From the NCBI RefSeq assembly GCF_023053635.1, contig NC_086178.1, positions 37,184,726 through 37,248,725 of the forward strand: a stretch of DNA of 64,000 nt. The letters run 5' to 3'. The stretch's first letter is position 1, and each line of letters starts with the position of its first letter. A program made the translations under genes and the position numbers. The notes beneath the pieces were generated by a model that was not told the DNA's origin, did no database searches, and was given only the letters and a program-made list of their open reading frames with translations. Below are positions 1-45,189 of the stretch, one piece after another. The DNA comes from Elgaria multicarinata webbii (taxonomy: Eukaryota; Chordata; Lepidosauria; Squamata; Anguidae).

Positions 1-1062
1 GGTCAGAGCATTTATTTGTAAGCGACCATTAGTGCACAAGGAAATTCTTTCAGATCATGCTACCTGCATCTCTTATACTGGTGTCTATGACTCAGTTATA
101 TTCCTTGAGATGTTTTGAAGAGAAGACAGTATGAATGTGTGTCAGAAAAAAAGTTTTCCAGTCTAAACACAAATGACCAAACAGAAGGAGAACTGTTGCC
201 CTATGAAAGTGTTGATTCAGTGACGATGCTGGCATGTTGTCTTCCTGGAACAGCCTGTATTTCTTATTCACAGTGATAAGTTTGTTGTATGTACTGCTTC
301 CCTCCTAATTCTGTAATACCTCTTGGAGATATTACTTTCAAATGTAGAAGTTGCTCATTATGGCAGTTTAAAGGCATATATTCTCTCTTTGTCTATTCAG
401 AATATATGTGTGTGTGTGTGTGTGTGTGTCTCAGTGCAACATCAGTAGACATTGAGAGAGGAACTCAGAGATAGCTCATTCAGTATTTACTTAGGGCCAA
501 ACTATACATTCTGCAAATTGTGCAGTGTATAGCTGAGGCATGTCTTTTTACTCTTGTGTCAGTATGCATGGCCCCAAATCATGATGCTCTGGAAGGGTAG
601 GGTTAAACATTTCCCACCCCTGGCAGAGGGGGGTTGTTAAAAAAAAGTCCCCATTGGAGTGAATCTTTTACACCCTGTGACTGAAATCACACTTGGACAC
701 ATACTTTCACATTTCCCCCCACACAGTTATTCCCCCACACCCAGACATACACTCTTAATCCACCCACCCACCCAGAGCTTTCCCTTGGTAGCGTTAGGGA
801 AAGCATTTGAGGTAAGGAAAAGAGTTCCCTTGTTAGCGTGGAAAATCCCAGCCTTTCCCTTGTGAGTGCTTCAAACAGAAACTTTGGACGTAGTCCCCCA
901 GCTCTGCGTGCCACATTGGAAATAGCTATAGGTCTTGCAGCCTGGTTTTAATGGATGCAGTTTAAGATTTTTTGCTCTATATACTAGGTGAAGTGGTCAC
1001 ATTACTGCTTCATTGTGTTCCAATTGCATTTCACTGTATTAATCCTACATCTTTCTTTTTAG
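1..1062. other. PCOLCE2 intron, no exon found
   Basis: I see no preceding PCOLCE2 exon here. The stretch holds a (TG)n microsatellite at 407-429 and otherwise unremarkable A/T-rich sequence with a C-rich patch at about 710-800. Confidence 0.5.
407..429 (+). repeat. (TG)n microsatellite
   Basis: About eleven uninterrupted TG units. Confidence 0.95.
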
Positions 1063-1230
1063 TAATAACTGGATCTGTTATCACAACAAACACTAGAGGT
1101 GGAAGCTTGCATGCAACAATATCAATTATCAATGTATACAAAGAAGGAAACTTAGCAATCCAGCAAGCAGGCAAAAATATGAGTGCCAAGATTGTTGTTG
1201 TCTGTAAACAGTGCCCTCTTATCAGAAGAG
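1063..1230 (+). CDS. PCOLCE2: PCOLCE2 penultimate coding exon (NTR domain)
   Basis: The acceptor is a pyrimidine run ending in TTTTTAG just before 1063, and the donor AG|GTAAGT follows 1230. The exon opens with two bases of a split codon and leaves one base for the next exon, so 55 full codons lie between. The encoded peptide contains KNMSAKIVVVCKQCPL, typical of the PCOLCE2 NTR domain. Confidence 0.95.
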
Positions 1231-2424
1231 GTAAGTAGACACAGCTAAATAGAATTTTGCATTTTGCAAATGACACCGATTTCCTCATTACTCCTTTCAT
1301 GTTCATAATTTCCTCAGGAGGATTCAAATTGCTTACTTATAGAACAATGTCAAAGCATATTACATACTGATATTGATGAATAGCTGAGAAAATTCATAAA
1401 CCTTATTCTTTTAATTCTAGGATTGTTTTTCTGAAAACTCTTCATTTATTCTAATATATGTAGTCCAATAATGCAAATGAATTGAAAAAGAGAGGATATT
1501 TGGTTAAACAACTTCTGCTGCCATAAAAATCACCATTTAGGCATCTATGAAACTAGCAGATACACACAACTTTTAATCTGAAGTGTGTTGAGGGGAAAAA
1601 CCAGGGTTGCATTTCCATGCTTCATTTTTAGATTCAATATTGGGACTTTTTTTAAAAAAAGTAACCCCTAATTAGGTTGTGGACTCTCACTGGCTTTCAG
1701 AGTGGTTAAGGAGCTAAGAAAAACTGAACAAACACTGAACAAGTACTATACATAATCCCCCCTGTGTATAATATAAATAAGTCTCAGGGCAGTATCCAAG
1801 TTAACACTAGAAGTAATGTAAATTACATTGCACTTAATCTTAGTGCTACTATTGACTTGGATTCTACCTCAGATTTCTCCAAAACGTCAATGATTATCTG
1901 TTCATTAAAAAAAAAAATCCCCGAATGAACACAAGAAAAATAGAACAAACAGTTAAAAAACAGGAAAAGAAAGACTTAGCATTTCACAATGTTGTGCTGT
2001 GATAGTCAGCATGGAATTGGAGAGGGGGCAAAAGCAATATGTTGGATTGCACAGAGACCCTGAAGGAGATACCACATCTTTAGGTTTATACACTTTCACA
2101 TAGAACACAAAATTATATCTCTAGCTCAAAGAAATTGATATTTGGCGGTAATGAGGTGCCATTTTTATCACGCTTAAACCCAGTTTTATTCAGCTCTTAC
2201 ATTACAATGATAACCTGCAAAGATAACTGTGCTTATCAAGAAATAGAAGCAGAAATTATGTTTTACCATTTTTTGTCTCTCCCTTCTCAACAGGTCTAAA
2301 TTATGTAATCATGGGCCAGGTAGAAGAAGATGGCAGAGGTAAAATCCTGCCTAGCAGTTTTACTATGAGTTTCAAGACAAAAAATCAAAAGATCCTGAAC
2401 GTCTTGAAAAACAAACAATGTTGA
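1063..2424 (+). CDS. PCOLCE2: PCOLCE2, last two coding exons (procollagen C-endopeptidase enhancer 2)
   Basis: Partial gene: coding exons 1063-1230 and 2294-2424, the 5' part lying left of the window. PCOLCE2 is a secreted collagen-binding glycoprotein with two CUB domains and a C-terminal netrin-like (NTR) domain; it enhances BMP1/tolloid cleavage of procollagen C-propeptides in the extracellular matrix. Only NTR sequence is visible here. The first exon encodes segments such as SLHATISIINVYKEGNLAI and CKQCPLIRRG; the second encodes LNYVIMGQVEEDGRGK and the terminal KNKQC followed by TGA. These match the end of vertebrate PCOLCE2 almost residue for residue, and the Cys pattern (CKQC, final Cys) is that of the NTR fold. 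The intron is GT-AG with a codon split after its first base. The neighbour TRPC1 on the opposite strand agrees with the amniote gene order, which separates this from the paralogue PCOLCE. Confidence 0.95.
2294..2424 (+). CDS. PCOLCE2: PCOLCE2 final coding exon and stop
   Basis: The acceptor CAACAG precedes 2294. The reading frame completes a split Gly codon and then runs LNYVIMGQVEEDGRGK through ILNVLKNKQC to TGA at 2422-2424. The C-terminal Cys is the last NTR-domain cysteine. Confidence 0.95.
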
Positions 2425-3005
2425 AATGTGAATTTTTGCAGCTGTGCCCTTTCATCTATCCTCTAAAATCTCTTTATACAAATGAATGGGGGGAATTGTC
2501 CTTTGTGAGAAAGTGGTGTACTTTCTGGATTTGTTCAACTATGTCATTCATATTGACTGATGTTGCAAATATCAAAAGAAAAATAACCATGAATGTCTAT
2601 ATTTCCAAACTTTCCGCAGCACCAGCCATCCTGAAACATACCAAGGGTTGGATCTAGGATCTGCCCTCCATTAATGGAAGTCCTGTGCCCAATTTTGGGG
2701 TTCTCCACATCACAGCTTGCCCCATTCAGTAGGGCCCCCACTCTCTTGTACAGAATTTTCAAGAAGCTGAAGGGGGGGAGGAGGAGGAGGGAAATCTGCT
2801 TCTGCCAGCCCAGTTGCATGCACCTAAATCTGGATCCAATCCAACATTTCTAGTACACTGAAACTCTTAATTTATACTTGTCTTAGAAAGATTTTTTAAA
2901 TGACTGATGTGGTGATACAAGTGCAATATTTATATTAATTCATTTTAACAGCTTTGTTAATTTGCATCATCTACACACAATAAAATCTTTCAAAAACTTA
3001 TTCAT
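2425..3005 (+). other. PCOLCE2: PCOLCE2 3'UTR
   Basis: Sequence after the stop is non-coding and A/T-rich. An AATAAA hexamer at 2979-2984 is the first good poly(A) signal, which would put the cleavage site near 3000. The end is inferred from the hexamer only; transcript data are not available here. A short GA-rich run lies at about 2770-2790. Confidence 0.6.
2979..2984 (+). terminator. PCOLCE2: Poly(A) signal of PCOLCE2
   Basis: Canonical AATAAA about 555 nt downstream of the PCOLCE2 stop codon, in the same orientation. No stronger hexamer lies between the stop and this site. Confidence 0.6.
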
Positions 3006-3403
3006 AATTACTACTTTTTCTAATTAGTTCCAGCATGGCTCCAATTTTTGAACACCAATTTTGGAATTGTAGAAGGGTCACGTGTTTTCATTCAATTGTT
3101 CAGAGTGAAAACTAATTCAAGGATTGGACAATGGATGTTATTAGCTTGTACTAAGCCTGGGACCATCTCTAGTCACAGACCATTTTAATTCAATGAAGTT
3201 TACAAATGTATTTTGGATTCTGTCAGGCTGGATTTTTAAAAGTCTCTAGTCAATGGCTATGTTTACACATAACAGCAGCAAATTGTGAGCTAAATAATTA
3301 TATGTAGGCTAATGAATTTTTCACAAGTTAAGCAACCCAAAGTTAACTTAACGACTAAGCATATGTTATCTTTGGGTTGTTTAATCCATCAATAACCCTT
3401 TGA

Positions 3404-3747
3404 GCTCCATCAGACGAGCGTTTTATTGCATGCTCGTTACTGGGAACACACGGATTTTCATGGGTCCATCATATGTCGTTGTCTGCCCCCTGTGCACCTC
3501 CTGCCCCTTCTAGCCTTCTTCGCACAAAACCCCCCACCCCACCCTAGTAAGTCCGACTTATTTTGAAGGCGGAAGTTGCTGCTATCTCCTGCTGTGTGTA
3601 GGAGAAGCAGTGCGATGAAAACGCCCCACTGAATGGGCCACATGTATGTTGTTTACTTCATCTTTTGAAAGAGGAAGTAATGAGGAACAAACATGCAGGC
3701 AGAGAAGCAATGGTAAGCAAATGCAATTTTCCCCATGTGATGATGCC
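3404..3747 (+). mobile_element. MITE-like DNA transposon, family A, copy 1
   Basis: First of five copies in the window of a 320-350 bp non-autonomous element. It starts near CATCAGACGAGCG and ends with TGTGATGATG. The inside carries the family landmarks: a TTTTATTGCA run, a GA-rich GAGGAAGTAATGAGG block and a near-end CAATTTTCCCC. It lies between PCOLCE2 and TRPC1. Superfamily not identified; short terminal inverted repeats (GTTCATCAGA / GTGTCATCACA) suggest a DNA transposon. Confidence 0.75.
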
Positions 3748-4029
3748 ACATAGGTGTCACATCCTATGTTCAGAGGTTGATTATGCAAAGCAGAAGTTGC
3801 TTGCACACAATCAAGCAAATCATAGGTCAATTAACCCACAATTTGCCACTATTACATGCGAAGTGGGCCAGTGTAGACTTTCAAAAGCACAGCTATGCAT
3901 GGCCCTCACTTGTGTCTACCATGAGGAAAAGCTAATAAAGATTTTTCATTCCCCATTTGTAAATAAGAATGGTAAGATATAGAATTGTTGTGAGGATGGA
4001 TGTGATAAAATAATTGCAAGATTAAAGAA

Positions 4030-4215
4030 ATAAGAACATATTGGGTACAGTAGCTAGAATGTTGGGACTGGGTACGAAAATTCTAGATTCAAATATTTGG
4101 AGAGGAAGTTCATACTGGACAAGTCAATATCACACACCTCACTAGGCTGTTGGGAGAATAAATGCTACTCTGAGCTCCTTGAACAAAGGCAAGGTGCAAA
4201 TGAAATAAATATTGC
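4030..4215 (+). repeat. Degraded tRNA-derived SINE
   Basis: Reads like a squamate tRNA-type SINE: an A-box-like region (TAGCTAGAATGTTGGGACT), a B-box-like GATTCAAAT, and then a body with the CTCACTAGGCTGTTGGGAG remnant that normally precedes GGATAAAT in this family. Many substitutions, so old. Confidence 0.6.
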
Positions 4216-5056
4216 CTCAGTCTTAGAAATTAATAAATTACAGAAGTATTAATTTATAAATACTACAAAATGAACGTACTTTAAAAGAAAATAAGCATAA
4301 GCTTGCCCATAGCCTTCAGAAGGCTCATTAGCAGAAAGCAATCAACTGCTGTCATGCCTTATTGGATTTTGCATTCTATATAAAGAAATCCTGCAGCAAA
4401 ACACATTCTAATGGGGCTTCCTACTGAGTCCTTTTTCTTGTTTTGAGCTATTTGTTTTACCTTTGTGCTGTTGTGAAATGATACCAACAAGCAAATGTGT
4501 GGGTTTTTTTAAAAAAAAAACTTGGAAGAAAAAATGGAGTATTAAGGGTATTAGGTTCAGAGCAGATAATTTGCAACTAGTGTTCATAATTGTTACAAAG
4601 TATCACAGATGATCACTTCTGATAGAGCCTGACAAGTTATTCATGGGGTAACCTGCAAAATTCAGATATTGTCATTTATTTCTATAAGAACTTTAAAAAT
4701 TAAAGCTCAATTTATTGACTGCATGGAAGAAAAGGAGGCAGAAAAATAAGATAAAGAAAAATAGTACTATAAAATAGACTAGCTTCTTTTTTCTATGCAT
4801 TACAATGAAGATCTCCAGACCACACTTCATGTGATATATATGGTAACAAAAGTAACAAATTTCCTGAATAAATTCTTACATTATCCATTAGGTTTAACAT
4901 CCATCAATCTTTTTTTCCAAATAGCTACTTATTCTTTTTTTGCAGCATTCAAATATATAACATATGGCATGAAGTATTCTTTTATCTTAAGCAAAAATCT
5001 TAGATTTGCCTTCTAATAAGAATGCCATCAACTTTTCTTGGAAAAAAAAGACTAAT

Positions 5057-5112
5057 AGTGCAATCCTATAGATGTCTACTCATACAAGTAAATGGGTATA
5101 GAATTGCAGCCT
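5057..5112. repeat. Short palindromic repeat (CAATCCTAT family)
   Basis: Starts GTGCAATCCTATAGATG and ends ATAGAATTGCAGCC, which are roughly each other's complement. Member of a small palindromic MITE family seen several times in the window. Confidence 0.55.
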
Positions 5113-5417
5113 GAGTCATTATTCAAACTAAACTCTACAGACAATTCAGAATAGAACTTCGTTAGCTGAATCCCACTGAAGTTATATATAGAATTCTATA
5201 ATACACAAAATATATTAGTTTTTAAAAAAACATTGTTATAATAAATTCCCTCAAAATGAGGAATGCTGACTTAAACCTTATTCTCTCCTTATTCAAGTTA
5301 CTATTATCAGTTATAACTGCTTAGGTGACCAGCACCATTTAGCTTTAAGTTCTTGAAGCTAACATCTAAATCAGCCATTGTTAATGCCTAGCATATTTAC
5401 ATCCCATGAAACCAATG

Positions 5418-5745
5418 AGACTTAACATAAGAATGTAAGAGGAGCCATGTTGAATCAGACCAAAAGCCCATCTAGTCCAGCATTTTGTTCACACAGTGGC
5501 CAACTAGCTGCCTGTGGGACCCCCCCCCAAGTAGGACATGAATGCAATAGTACCCTCCCACTCATGTTCCCCAGCCACAGGTATACATAGGCATACTACC
5601 TCAGATACTGGATGTAGCATATAGCCATCAGGAATAGTAGCCATTGATAGCCTTATCCTCTCTGAATCAAACACTCCAGTGCTTGGTGCAGCTGCAGCAT
5701 TTCTTGATCTCGTAACCATGTTTAAGAGATTAAGAAAGCCATATA
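5418..5745 (+). repeat. Interspersed repeat, class uncertain
   Basis: Contains the familiar reptile repeat phrase AGTCCAGCATTTTGTTCACA and the downstream GCATATAGCCATCAGGAAT. I recognise it as a widely dispersed amniote/squamate repeat but cannot assign it to a class from sequence alone. Confidence 0.55.
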
Positions 5746-6170
5746 AACTCCCCACCCCCTTTTCAGTGTTAACACAGGATTAAGGGCTATCCTAATCTTT
5801 TAAGGGATCACAAACATTATGTCTGCACCAGGCTCTGGATTGTCAGGAAACATCTGCATCAGGCACTGGATTATACCCATCATCCCACAGTAAAAATAAA
5901 GTCTCACACATAATAGAACTCAAGGTTTTCAGTTAGAACTATACAGAAGCATGGGTATTCTGTACTCACAACACTTCTTTCAATTCTTCAAACAGAATTA
6001 AACTGTAGATAATTACAATATTTGTGATATAAATAAACCATATTACACTTGGTACATGTAGGTGCGTTAAGAGACCAACACAATAGGCATTCGGAATAGG
6101 AACTATGAGAAGAAAACTCGATGTCTACATAAAATATTATCCCCAAATACAAAGGTCACAATCCAACTAA

Positions 6171-6514
6171 GAGTGTCATCACACAGGGGAGAATTGCGTT
6201 TCTTTACTGTCGCTTCTCCGCCCCCGCTTTTGTCCCTCATTACTTCCTCTTTCTTCCCGGAGGGGAAAGAGGAAGTAAACAGGGGCTGTTTTTATTGTGC
6301 TGCTTTTCCTGCACACAGCAGGAGATATCGGCACATTCCGTTGTGTTTTTTTTTTTTAAAAAAAAGTCAGATTAAAAGGGATCTATTTTGCGATGGAAAA
6401 ACCAGCAAAAGGAGCAGGAGGCGCATAGGAGGTGGACTTTGTTGTCTAAAGGACGCGCACACATCTGTAAGTGGGCAGTAGCGAGTGTGCAATAAAACGC
6501 TCGTCTGATGAACC
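6171..6514 (-). mobile_element. MITE-like DNA transposon, family A, copy 2
   Basis: Reverse-oriented copy. Left end GTGTCATCACACAGGGGA, right end CGCTCGTCTGATGAACC. Flanks read CTAAG on the left and CTAAA on the right, a possible 5-bp target duplication. Inverted relative to copy 1, 2.4 kb away. Confidence 0.8.
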
Positions 6515-6769
6515 TCTAAATTTTGGCATGCTGTTGAGGAAATCAGTGATCAATGGGCCTAAGTTCGTTGATTCAGACTTGACGCATTAACACAAACGGG
6601 ACTTAAGTGTAACTATTCACAGCTGGATTGGGGCCATAATCAGTTCTAAATGCTACAACCTTTGGTATCATTCAGTGGCATCAGGTACAAAAAATGTATT
6701 GTTATAGTGATATGACCACTCTAGTTTTATGCTGGTCTACTCCAAAACAGTCCTCTAAAAACTGTATCA

Positions 6770-7278
6770 TATGAACTTTATTGATAGCCTTTCCACTGAT
6801 GTGCCCTTTTAAAGTATTCCAATATCTTAATGATGCATATACTTTTACTAGAAAGACAGGATTCTTTTAGCTTTTTAAGATTATTATATGTGCTGTCACG
6901 TGGCCTATAGGGGAAGGGGAAAATACATTGAATAGTCACTATTTCCCTCAACAATGCAAGAGTATAGAAACAAATCATCCCCTGGTACAACATTCTGATG
7001 TCTATCTATTAATGACTGGTCAAATTCCACATTTGGCAGAATATTTGCCTTTGGTACACTATGTACAGGTTTTATATCCTATATAACATCATAAAAAGCT
7101 TCAAAAATATACAAAAAAGTAATCATTTTTTCACAACTGAATTTGGCTGCAGTTCATGCAATCATATTTTTTAAATGTACTAATAAAAAATTGTAATCTT
7201 TTTTATTTGGGTTGATAACAAAAAAATATTCACATGAAGGTGCCTCAATGTAGGCATTTTATTTTAAAATCTAGAACC
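6770..7278 (-). other. TRPC1: TRPC1 3'UTR (proximal part, end uncertain)
   Basis: A/T-rich sequence after the TRPC1 stop. AATAAA on the - strand occurs at 7258-7263 (only ~16 nt after the stop), at 7202-7207 and at 6778-6783. The last two are plausible poly(A) signals; which is used cannot be decided from sequence. Convergent PCOLCE2 ends about 3.8 kb away. Confidence 0.45.
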
Positions 7279-40742
<33,464 letters not shown>

Positions 40743-40840
40743 CTACAGCCGGGGATCCCACCGGCCTCACACACCGGCGCCCGAAGGGAGAACGAGCGAC
40801 GACGCCAGAGCTGTCAAAACTGAGGAGAGCGAGAGCTCGC

Positions 40841-40852
40841 CGCGCAGGCGCA
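40841..40852 (-). promoter_or_regulatory. NRF1-like site in TRPC1 promoter
   Basis: CGCGCAGGCGCA (reads TGCGCCTGCGCG on the gene strand) is close to the NRF1 consensus, a site common near start sites of CpG-island promoters. Its position upstream of TRPC1 exon 1 is suitable, but binding is not shown. Confidence 0.4.
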
Positions 40853-41046
40853 GAGAGGCCCCGCGTTCTCGCCTGCGTTAAGCGGCCTAAACGGCTCTCG
40901 CTTACGTCCTCTCCCCGGAGGGACGCGAGGAGGCACCAGAGCGGGGCTGTCCTTCGTGCTCAGGGGCGCAGAGGGACGGAGGGAGGGAGGGACTCCGCGG
41001 GCCGAGCCGCAGTAAGAACTCAAGAGCACATCGGTCTCTAGTCAGG

Positions 41047-41222
41047 GGAGGCTGCTGGCTCCGGTTTCGCTGGGGTTGTGAATCCATTCTGCGTTTCAGC
41101 CAGAACGCTAAAGGAGCTCTCCAAGGTGCTGAAGCTATTTTGGGCCTTTAGCGTTCTGGCTGCTTCTGACTGAAACCCAGAATGGATTCACAGTCCTTGC
41201 CAAATTGAAGCCACCAGCCTCC
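41047..41222. mobile_element. Foldback MITE, promoter-flanking copy 2
   Basis: Inverted ends GGAGGCTGCTGGCTCC and AAGCCACCAGCCTCC; inner arms GTGAATCCATTCTGCG and CAGAATGGATTCACAG, then CCAGAACGCTAAAG and CTTTAGCGTTCTGG. Almost complete foldback. Just upstream of the TRPC1 promoter. Confidence 0.85.
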
Positions 41223-41379
41223 AATGTCTCCAGAACTTTAAAAGTAAAGCCACTGTAATTAAAATTGCTCTTAATGCACTGGATGGGTGCATGGGGTATT
41301 ATCTTGAATATATTCAAGAGGAAGCCCTTGCAGTTTGCTATGAATTGCCACCACCACCCCAACACACACACTATTTCAT

Positions 41380-41640
41380 TTGTACCCCACTTTCCTACCA
41401 AGACTGGCTTTCAAGGCAGCTTGCAATCACTGATAAAAAAGCAAATATATTAAAACACAATTAAAATCACAACAGAGTAAAAACAGTATCCAGCTCAACA
41501 GACCTGCTTACACACAAAAGGCTCACTTGAATAAAACTGTCTTTGCTTGCCAGTGGAAGGAAAGCAGAGAGGGAGCAAAACTATCCTCCCTTAGCAGGGA
41601 GTTCCACAGCCAGGGAGCAGCTACCAAGAATGCCCTCTTT
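41380..41640 (-). mobile_element. L2-type LINE 3' fragment
   Basis: On the - strand reads AFLVAAPWLWNSL, the LINE C-terminal motif usually ...[15 protein letters not shown], followed by a degraded 3' end. Intergenic between TRPC1 and PLS1. Confidence 0.55.
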
Positions 41641-42130
41641 CACATACGTACATATACACAATCCACACATGAAATACCCCCACCCCTGTTCCCTCACGAT
41701 TCAGATGTTTGACTGTCACTGATGCTTTTCTCTTTTCCCTAAGCCAAATCCCAATCAGTCTGTTTCCATACGTTCTTTGCTAATATGTTCCAGAGCTCCC
41801 AATTTTTGGACGCAAATTGGTAGAAGTGGAGAAACGAAAGTATTATGTGATAAAAATAATTCATGCAGAAGAAAACCCAACAAAGAATGGGGATGGGGTA
41901 ATTAAAAACATACATTGCCTTTCCATCTTGAAAACACGCTTCTTTTACATGTAAGTTTCACAAATATATATTTATAATAATCACAGTTAGTCTGGCTGCA
42001 CAAGCAACCAGTGGCAATATATTGTACCTCTGAAGGTACCTCTGAAGAAAGAGCAGTCAGAGAAGAGTGCCTCAATATTCCCAATAGCTGCAATGTGCCA
42101 CAGCACTTAGAACATCCCATACTATAAGGA

Positions 42131-42325
42131 CTATAGCTCAGGAGCAGAGCTCAGTGATTTGCATGCAAAAGAGGCCCAGGTTCAATTCCAGGCATCTATG
42201 GATAGGGCTGGGAAACATCCGTCTGAAACCCTGAAGACCCACTGCCACTCAGTGTAGACAATGCTGAGTTTGATGGACCAATGGAGATAACCGGTCATTA
42301 TAAGGAAGCTTTCTGTTTCCCATAC
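42131..42325 (+). repeat. tRNA-derived SINE
   Basis: Pol III promoter remnants: A box around TAGCTCAGGAGCAGAGC (42134-42150) and B box GGTTCAATTCC (42179-42189), spaced as in a tRNA. The body CTGAAGACCCACTGCCACTC and the GATAACCGGTCATTATAAGG tail match a dispersed reptile SINE. Not a functional tRNA gene: no cloverleaf is kept. Confidence 0.8.
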
Positions 42326-42578
42326 TAACCAGGCAAGAGTTTTGTACTGATCCACCTTTGTGCTTAGGGGTAAGCACAAGGGACAGACAGTCCAAACAGG
42401 AGAGGAGGAGGGGTAATCCTTACCCCAAATTTATACAACTTCCCCCCTTTGGGGGGAGTTCTCTGTGCATTTAGTTAAGCAGCAGGGCTGGAGATAAAAT
42501 AGGTTTTTTTTCCAGTTTGAAAGTGGTGCATATACACATTCTGATATTGCCTCTGGTCAGCAAATTATTGCACTGACT

Positions 42579-42783
42579 CTGTTCAGACAACATGCTAAGC
42601 CACAGTGGTTAAGCATTTTGAGCTAAATATTATGGGTTAGCGTATCATGTGAACCATGACTTCGCGTATCATGTGAACCATTCCTAATCATGGTGGCTAC
42701 ATAACCATGGTTTAAACACACTCACTAACCATTGCTGCAAAAGAGTTAGCAGCGTAACCATGCTTAGTGTGTTGTCTGAACAG
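42579..42783. mobile_element. MITE with TGTTCAGACAACA ends
   Basis: 205 bp; left end CTGTTCAGACAACATGCTAA, right end is the complement of CTGTTCAGACAACACACTAA. Inside, an 18-base word GCGTATCATGTGAACCAT occurs twice in tandem (about 42640 and 42665). Confidence 0.85.
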
Positions 42784-43127
42784 GCCCATTGTTTCAAAAA
42801 CCTGCAAAAAGCCTTGAGCAGAGATATTTTCAGTTATTAATCCTGTATTCTCTCTTCAGCCTAAATCATCCAACCAGCAGCAATTTAGCAGTGAAGCTAC
42901 TTCTATTTATAGGCTTAAACTACCCAGCCTGATGGTATACTAGATTCTGGTGTGTCTCTGGCAAAGTACCCGTCTCAATGTTTCATGACACTCCAAAACT
43001 CTGATTGTGATATGCTGGTTCTTTGCATTTATCTATTATCTGGACTGATGAAAAAAAGCCATTTTCACTTAATATTTGGATCCATATTAATCATTGCCCT
43101 TATCTATGGGCATTTCTAGAGTTACTG

Positions 43128-43185
43128 GGGCCTTAGCTAGATGGGGCAAAATCCCGGGATTGTCCCTGTGTGTTTTGAGAGTGTG
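43128..43185. repeat. DNA transposon end fragment
   Basis: GGGCCTTAGCTAGATGGG and GGGATTGTCCCTGTGTG match the left end of the element at 28924-29389; the rest is missing. Confidence 0.55.
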
Positions 43186-43204
43186 GGGCAAGTAGCTGAG
43201 TTAA

Positions 43205-43268
43205 TGCACATTTCTTTCTTTCTTTCATACATTTCTATACCACTCAATAACTGAAGCTCTATAGTGCA
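43205..43268 (-). repeat. L2-type LINE 3'-end scrap
   Basis: TTTCTATACCACTCAATAAC then TGAAGCTCTATAGTG, a decayed antisense copy of the L2 3' hairpin region. Confidence 0.5.
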
Positions 43269-43269
43269 T

Positions 43270-44160
43270 TCTTCATTTTGGACCATCATCATTTGGGATG
43301 TAAAATTAAACTCGAATAATGACACAATTTAGAAAATCATCATTTAGAAATGAATCAAAATGTCAACTACAACAACAAAACCCAAACCCAACACCAGGAA
43401 ATGCAGAAATATTAAAAAAAACATTTACAAGAAATCACATCACATATAAAGGAAGGCCCTGAAGTGGACTCGGTATCTCTCTTTATTGCTTTTTAATATA
43501 ACATTTTTTTAAAGTTCAGATATTTATTCTTATTGCAAAGCTTACTACATACATAATTTTGTTTTGCTTATTGTCACTGTTATACTTGTGCTTAGTTTTA
43601 TCCTAGACCACAAACCTTAGCAATTTGCTAATTTTTCTTTAGCAAACACTTGTTCGATATTTACAAGTATCACTACTGAAAAATCTCAACAACGGGAGAT
43701 GTACAGATTTAAAATAAATCATTTAAGTAAGAACCAGGTTTTGTCTATAATTCCAGTGTTGCAAACCAATTTTTTTTTAAAAAAAATAGTCGAATTAATC
43801 AATTACATTTTAATTGGTTAAGAGAGCAATCATATGCCCCCTAGACAGTATCTGGAGGATATAGGATTGTTTGGTTTTGGGACTCCAAGGTCGGAGACAG
43901 GAAACTGCACTCCCTACTCCTAACCCTTGCAGCCAGTGCCGAGAGAGACACACTGGCTGCTGCTTCAAATTCACAACCGCAAGCTCTTACAGGGGTAAAA
44001 CGGTGTGCAGGTGGGCAGAGAGGGGAGGAAACCAGGGACGTGGGGATATGAGCTATTCCCACATTTAGCTAAAATGCAGATTGAGAGCCACACTCTGTCT
44101 CCCACTCTACATTGGAGGCTTACGAGAACCCAGGGCATATCCTGTAGTCTTGCATCCTAA
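43270..44160. other. TRPC1-PLS1 intergenic, no gene seen
   Basis: A/T-rich with several oligo-T runs; part may be distal PLS1 3'UTR (AATAAA on the - strand near 43522). No coding exon or classified repeat recognised. Confidence 0.35.
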
Positions 44161-44167
44161 ATGACTA

Positions 44168-44276
44168 AGGGAGCAATCCTATGCATGTTTAGATAGTAAA
44201 AAGCCCTTGAACTCCCAGAATTTCCCAGTCTGTCTAAACATGCATTCAGTTTAAACGTGCATAGGGGTGTGACCTA
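44168..44276. mobile_element. Foldback MITE, related to 39190-39326
   Basis: Starts GGGAGCAATCCTATGCATG, contains AACTCCCAGAATTTCCCAG, ends GTGCATAGGGGTGTGACC. Shorter and more diverged than the intron 1 copy. Confidence 0.65.
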
Positions 44277-45189
44277 AGGGTACAATCCCATAGTGAAAGA
44301 TATACTGGCTGATGGGCTATAGGATATAACAAAGTATTGTTATGCCAAGATTTTGAATTTGATAAATACAACCTACCACTCAAGGACCGATATATGTAGT
44401 GCCTCCCATTCCTTGATCATGCTTAAAGGATAGGAGATGAGCCAAAGGGCCAAGTGCCTGCTCCTTTACAGAGCAAATTCCTTTCATCCTTCCCTCACCA
44501 GCCTTATCCACGATGAAGGCTTAAAATCAGCTTCAGCCCCTGGGGGTTTGAACTTGGGGATTTAAATCCTGATTAACTACAAACTTTGGTAACATTAGTC
44601 ACATTTAACAGAGGTTCTGACCTAAGTGTTAATCATGATAAAGGCAAGCAGGGTAAGGATGAAGGGAAATTATGGTAGATCCTACACCTCATCCTCAATA
44701 CTTCAACCACGGCAAGGGGACAGGATGCATTACAGCTATGGTGGCCTGCATTGTTTAGTATTTTCTTTTTAATTTCCAATTACGGTAATACATTTGAATC
44801 AAGACAGCCTCAAAAAAGTTACACAAGTTTGATTGCCTTGCAATTCCAGCAAATGAAATTAGCCCTCAAAAATTAAACAACTAAAACTTTAGTTGATTAA
44901 TCTGCTAGTTTAACCAATTAATAGTTAGACTTTTCAAAACAGAAATGAGTCCCATTCAGTGCAATAGGATTTACAGCTTTGAATTTGTAGCCAAAATACC
45001 AACAGGAATTTGGACAGTCCCTTGCAATAAAGGCAAGGATACTGATCTTTTGGTCAACGTAACATGGTTGGAATGTTATCAGATTTTTAAAGATATTTCA
45101 TGTATAGGGCTTACATACACAGAGAAATAAAATCTTAATTTCACAGCAACCTCTAAAGTAACATTTTAATCTTGATACGCTTTGTATTA

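Larger units (their letters stand above)
3006..6769. other. PCOLCE2-TRPC1 intergenic region
   Basis: Convergent intergenic space. Apart from the two family A elements, the SINE and the dispersed repeats listed separately, I see no coding potential. Confidence 0.5.

Noticed and set aside
1-1062. Search for the preceding PCOLCE2 exon (start of NTR domain)
   Set aside because: No matching translation next to a donor site was found; likely left of the window.
42131-42325. Possible tRNA gene (A and B box-like sequences)
   Set aside because: No acceptor stem or anticodon arm can be folded, and the 3' body matches a SINE.
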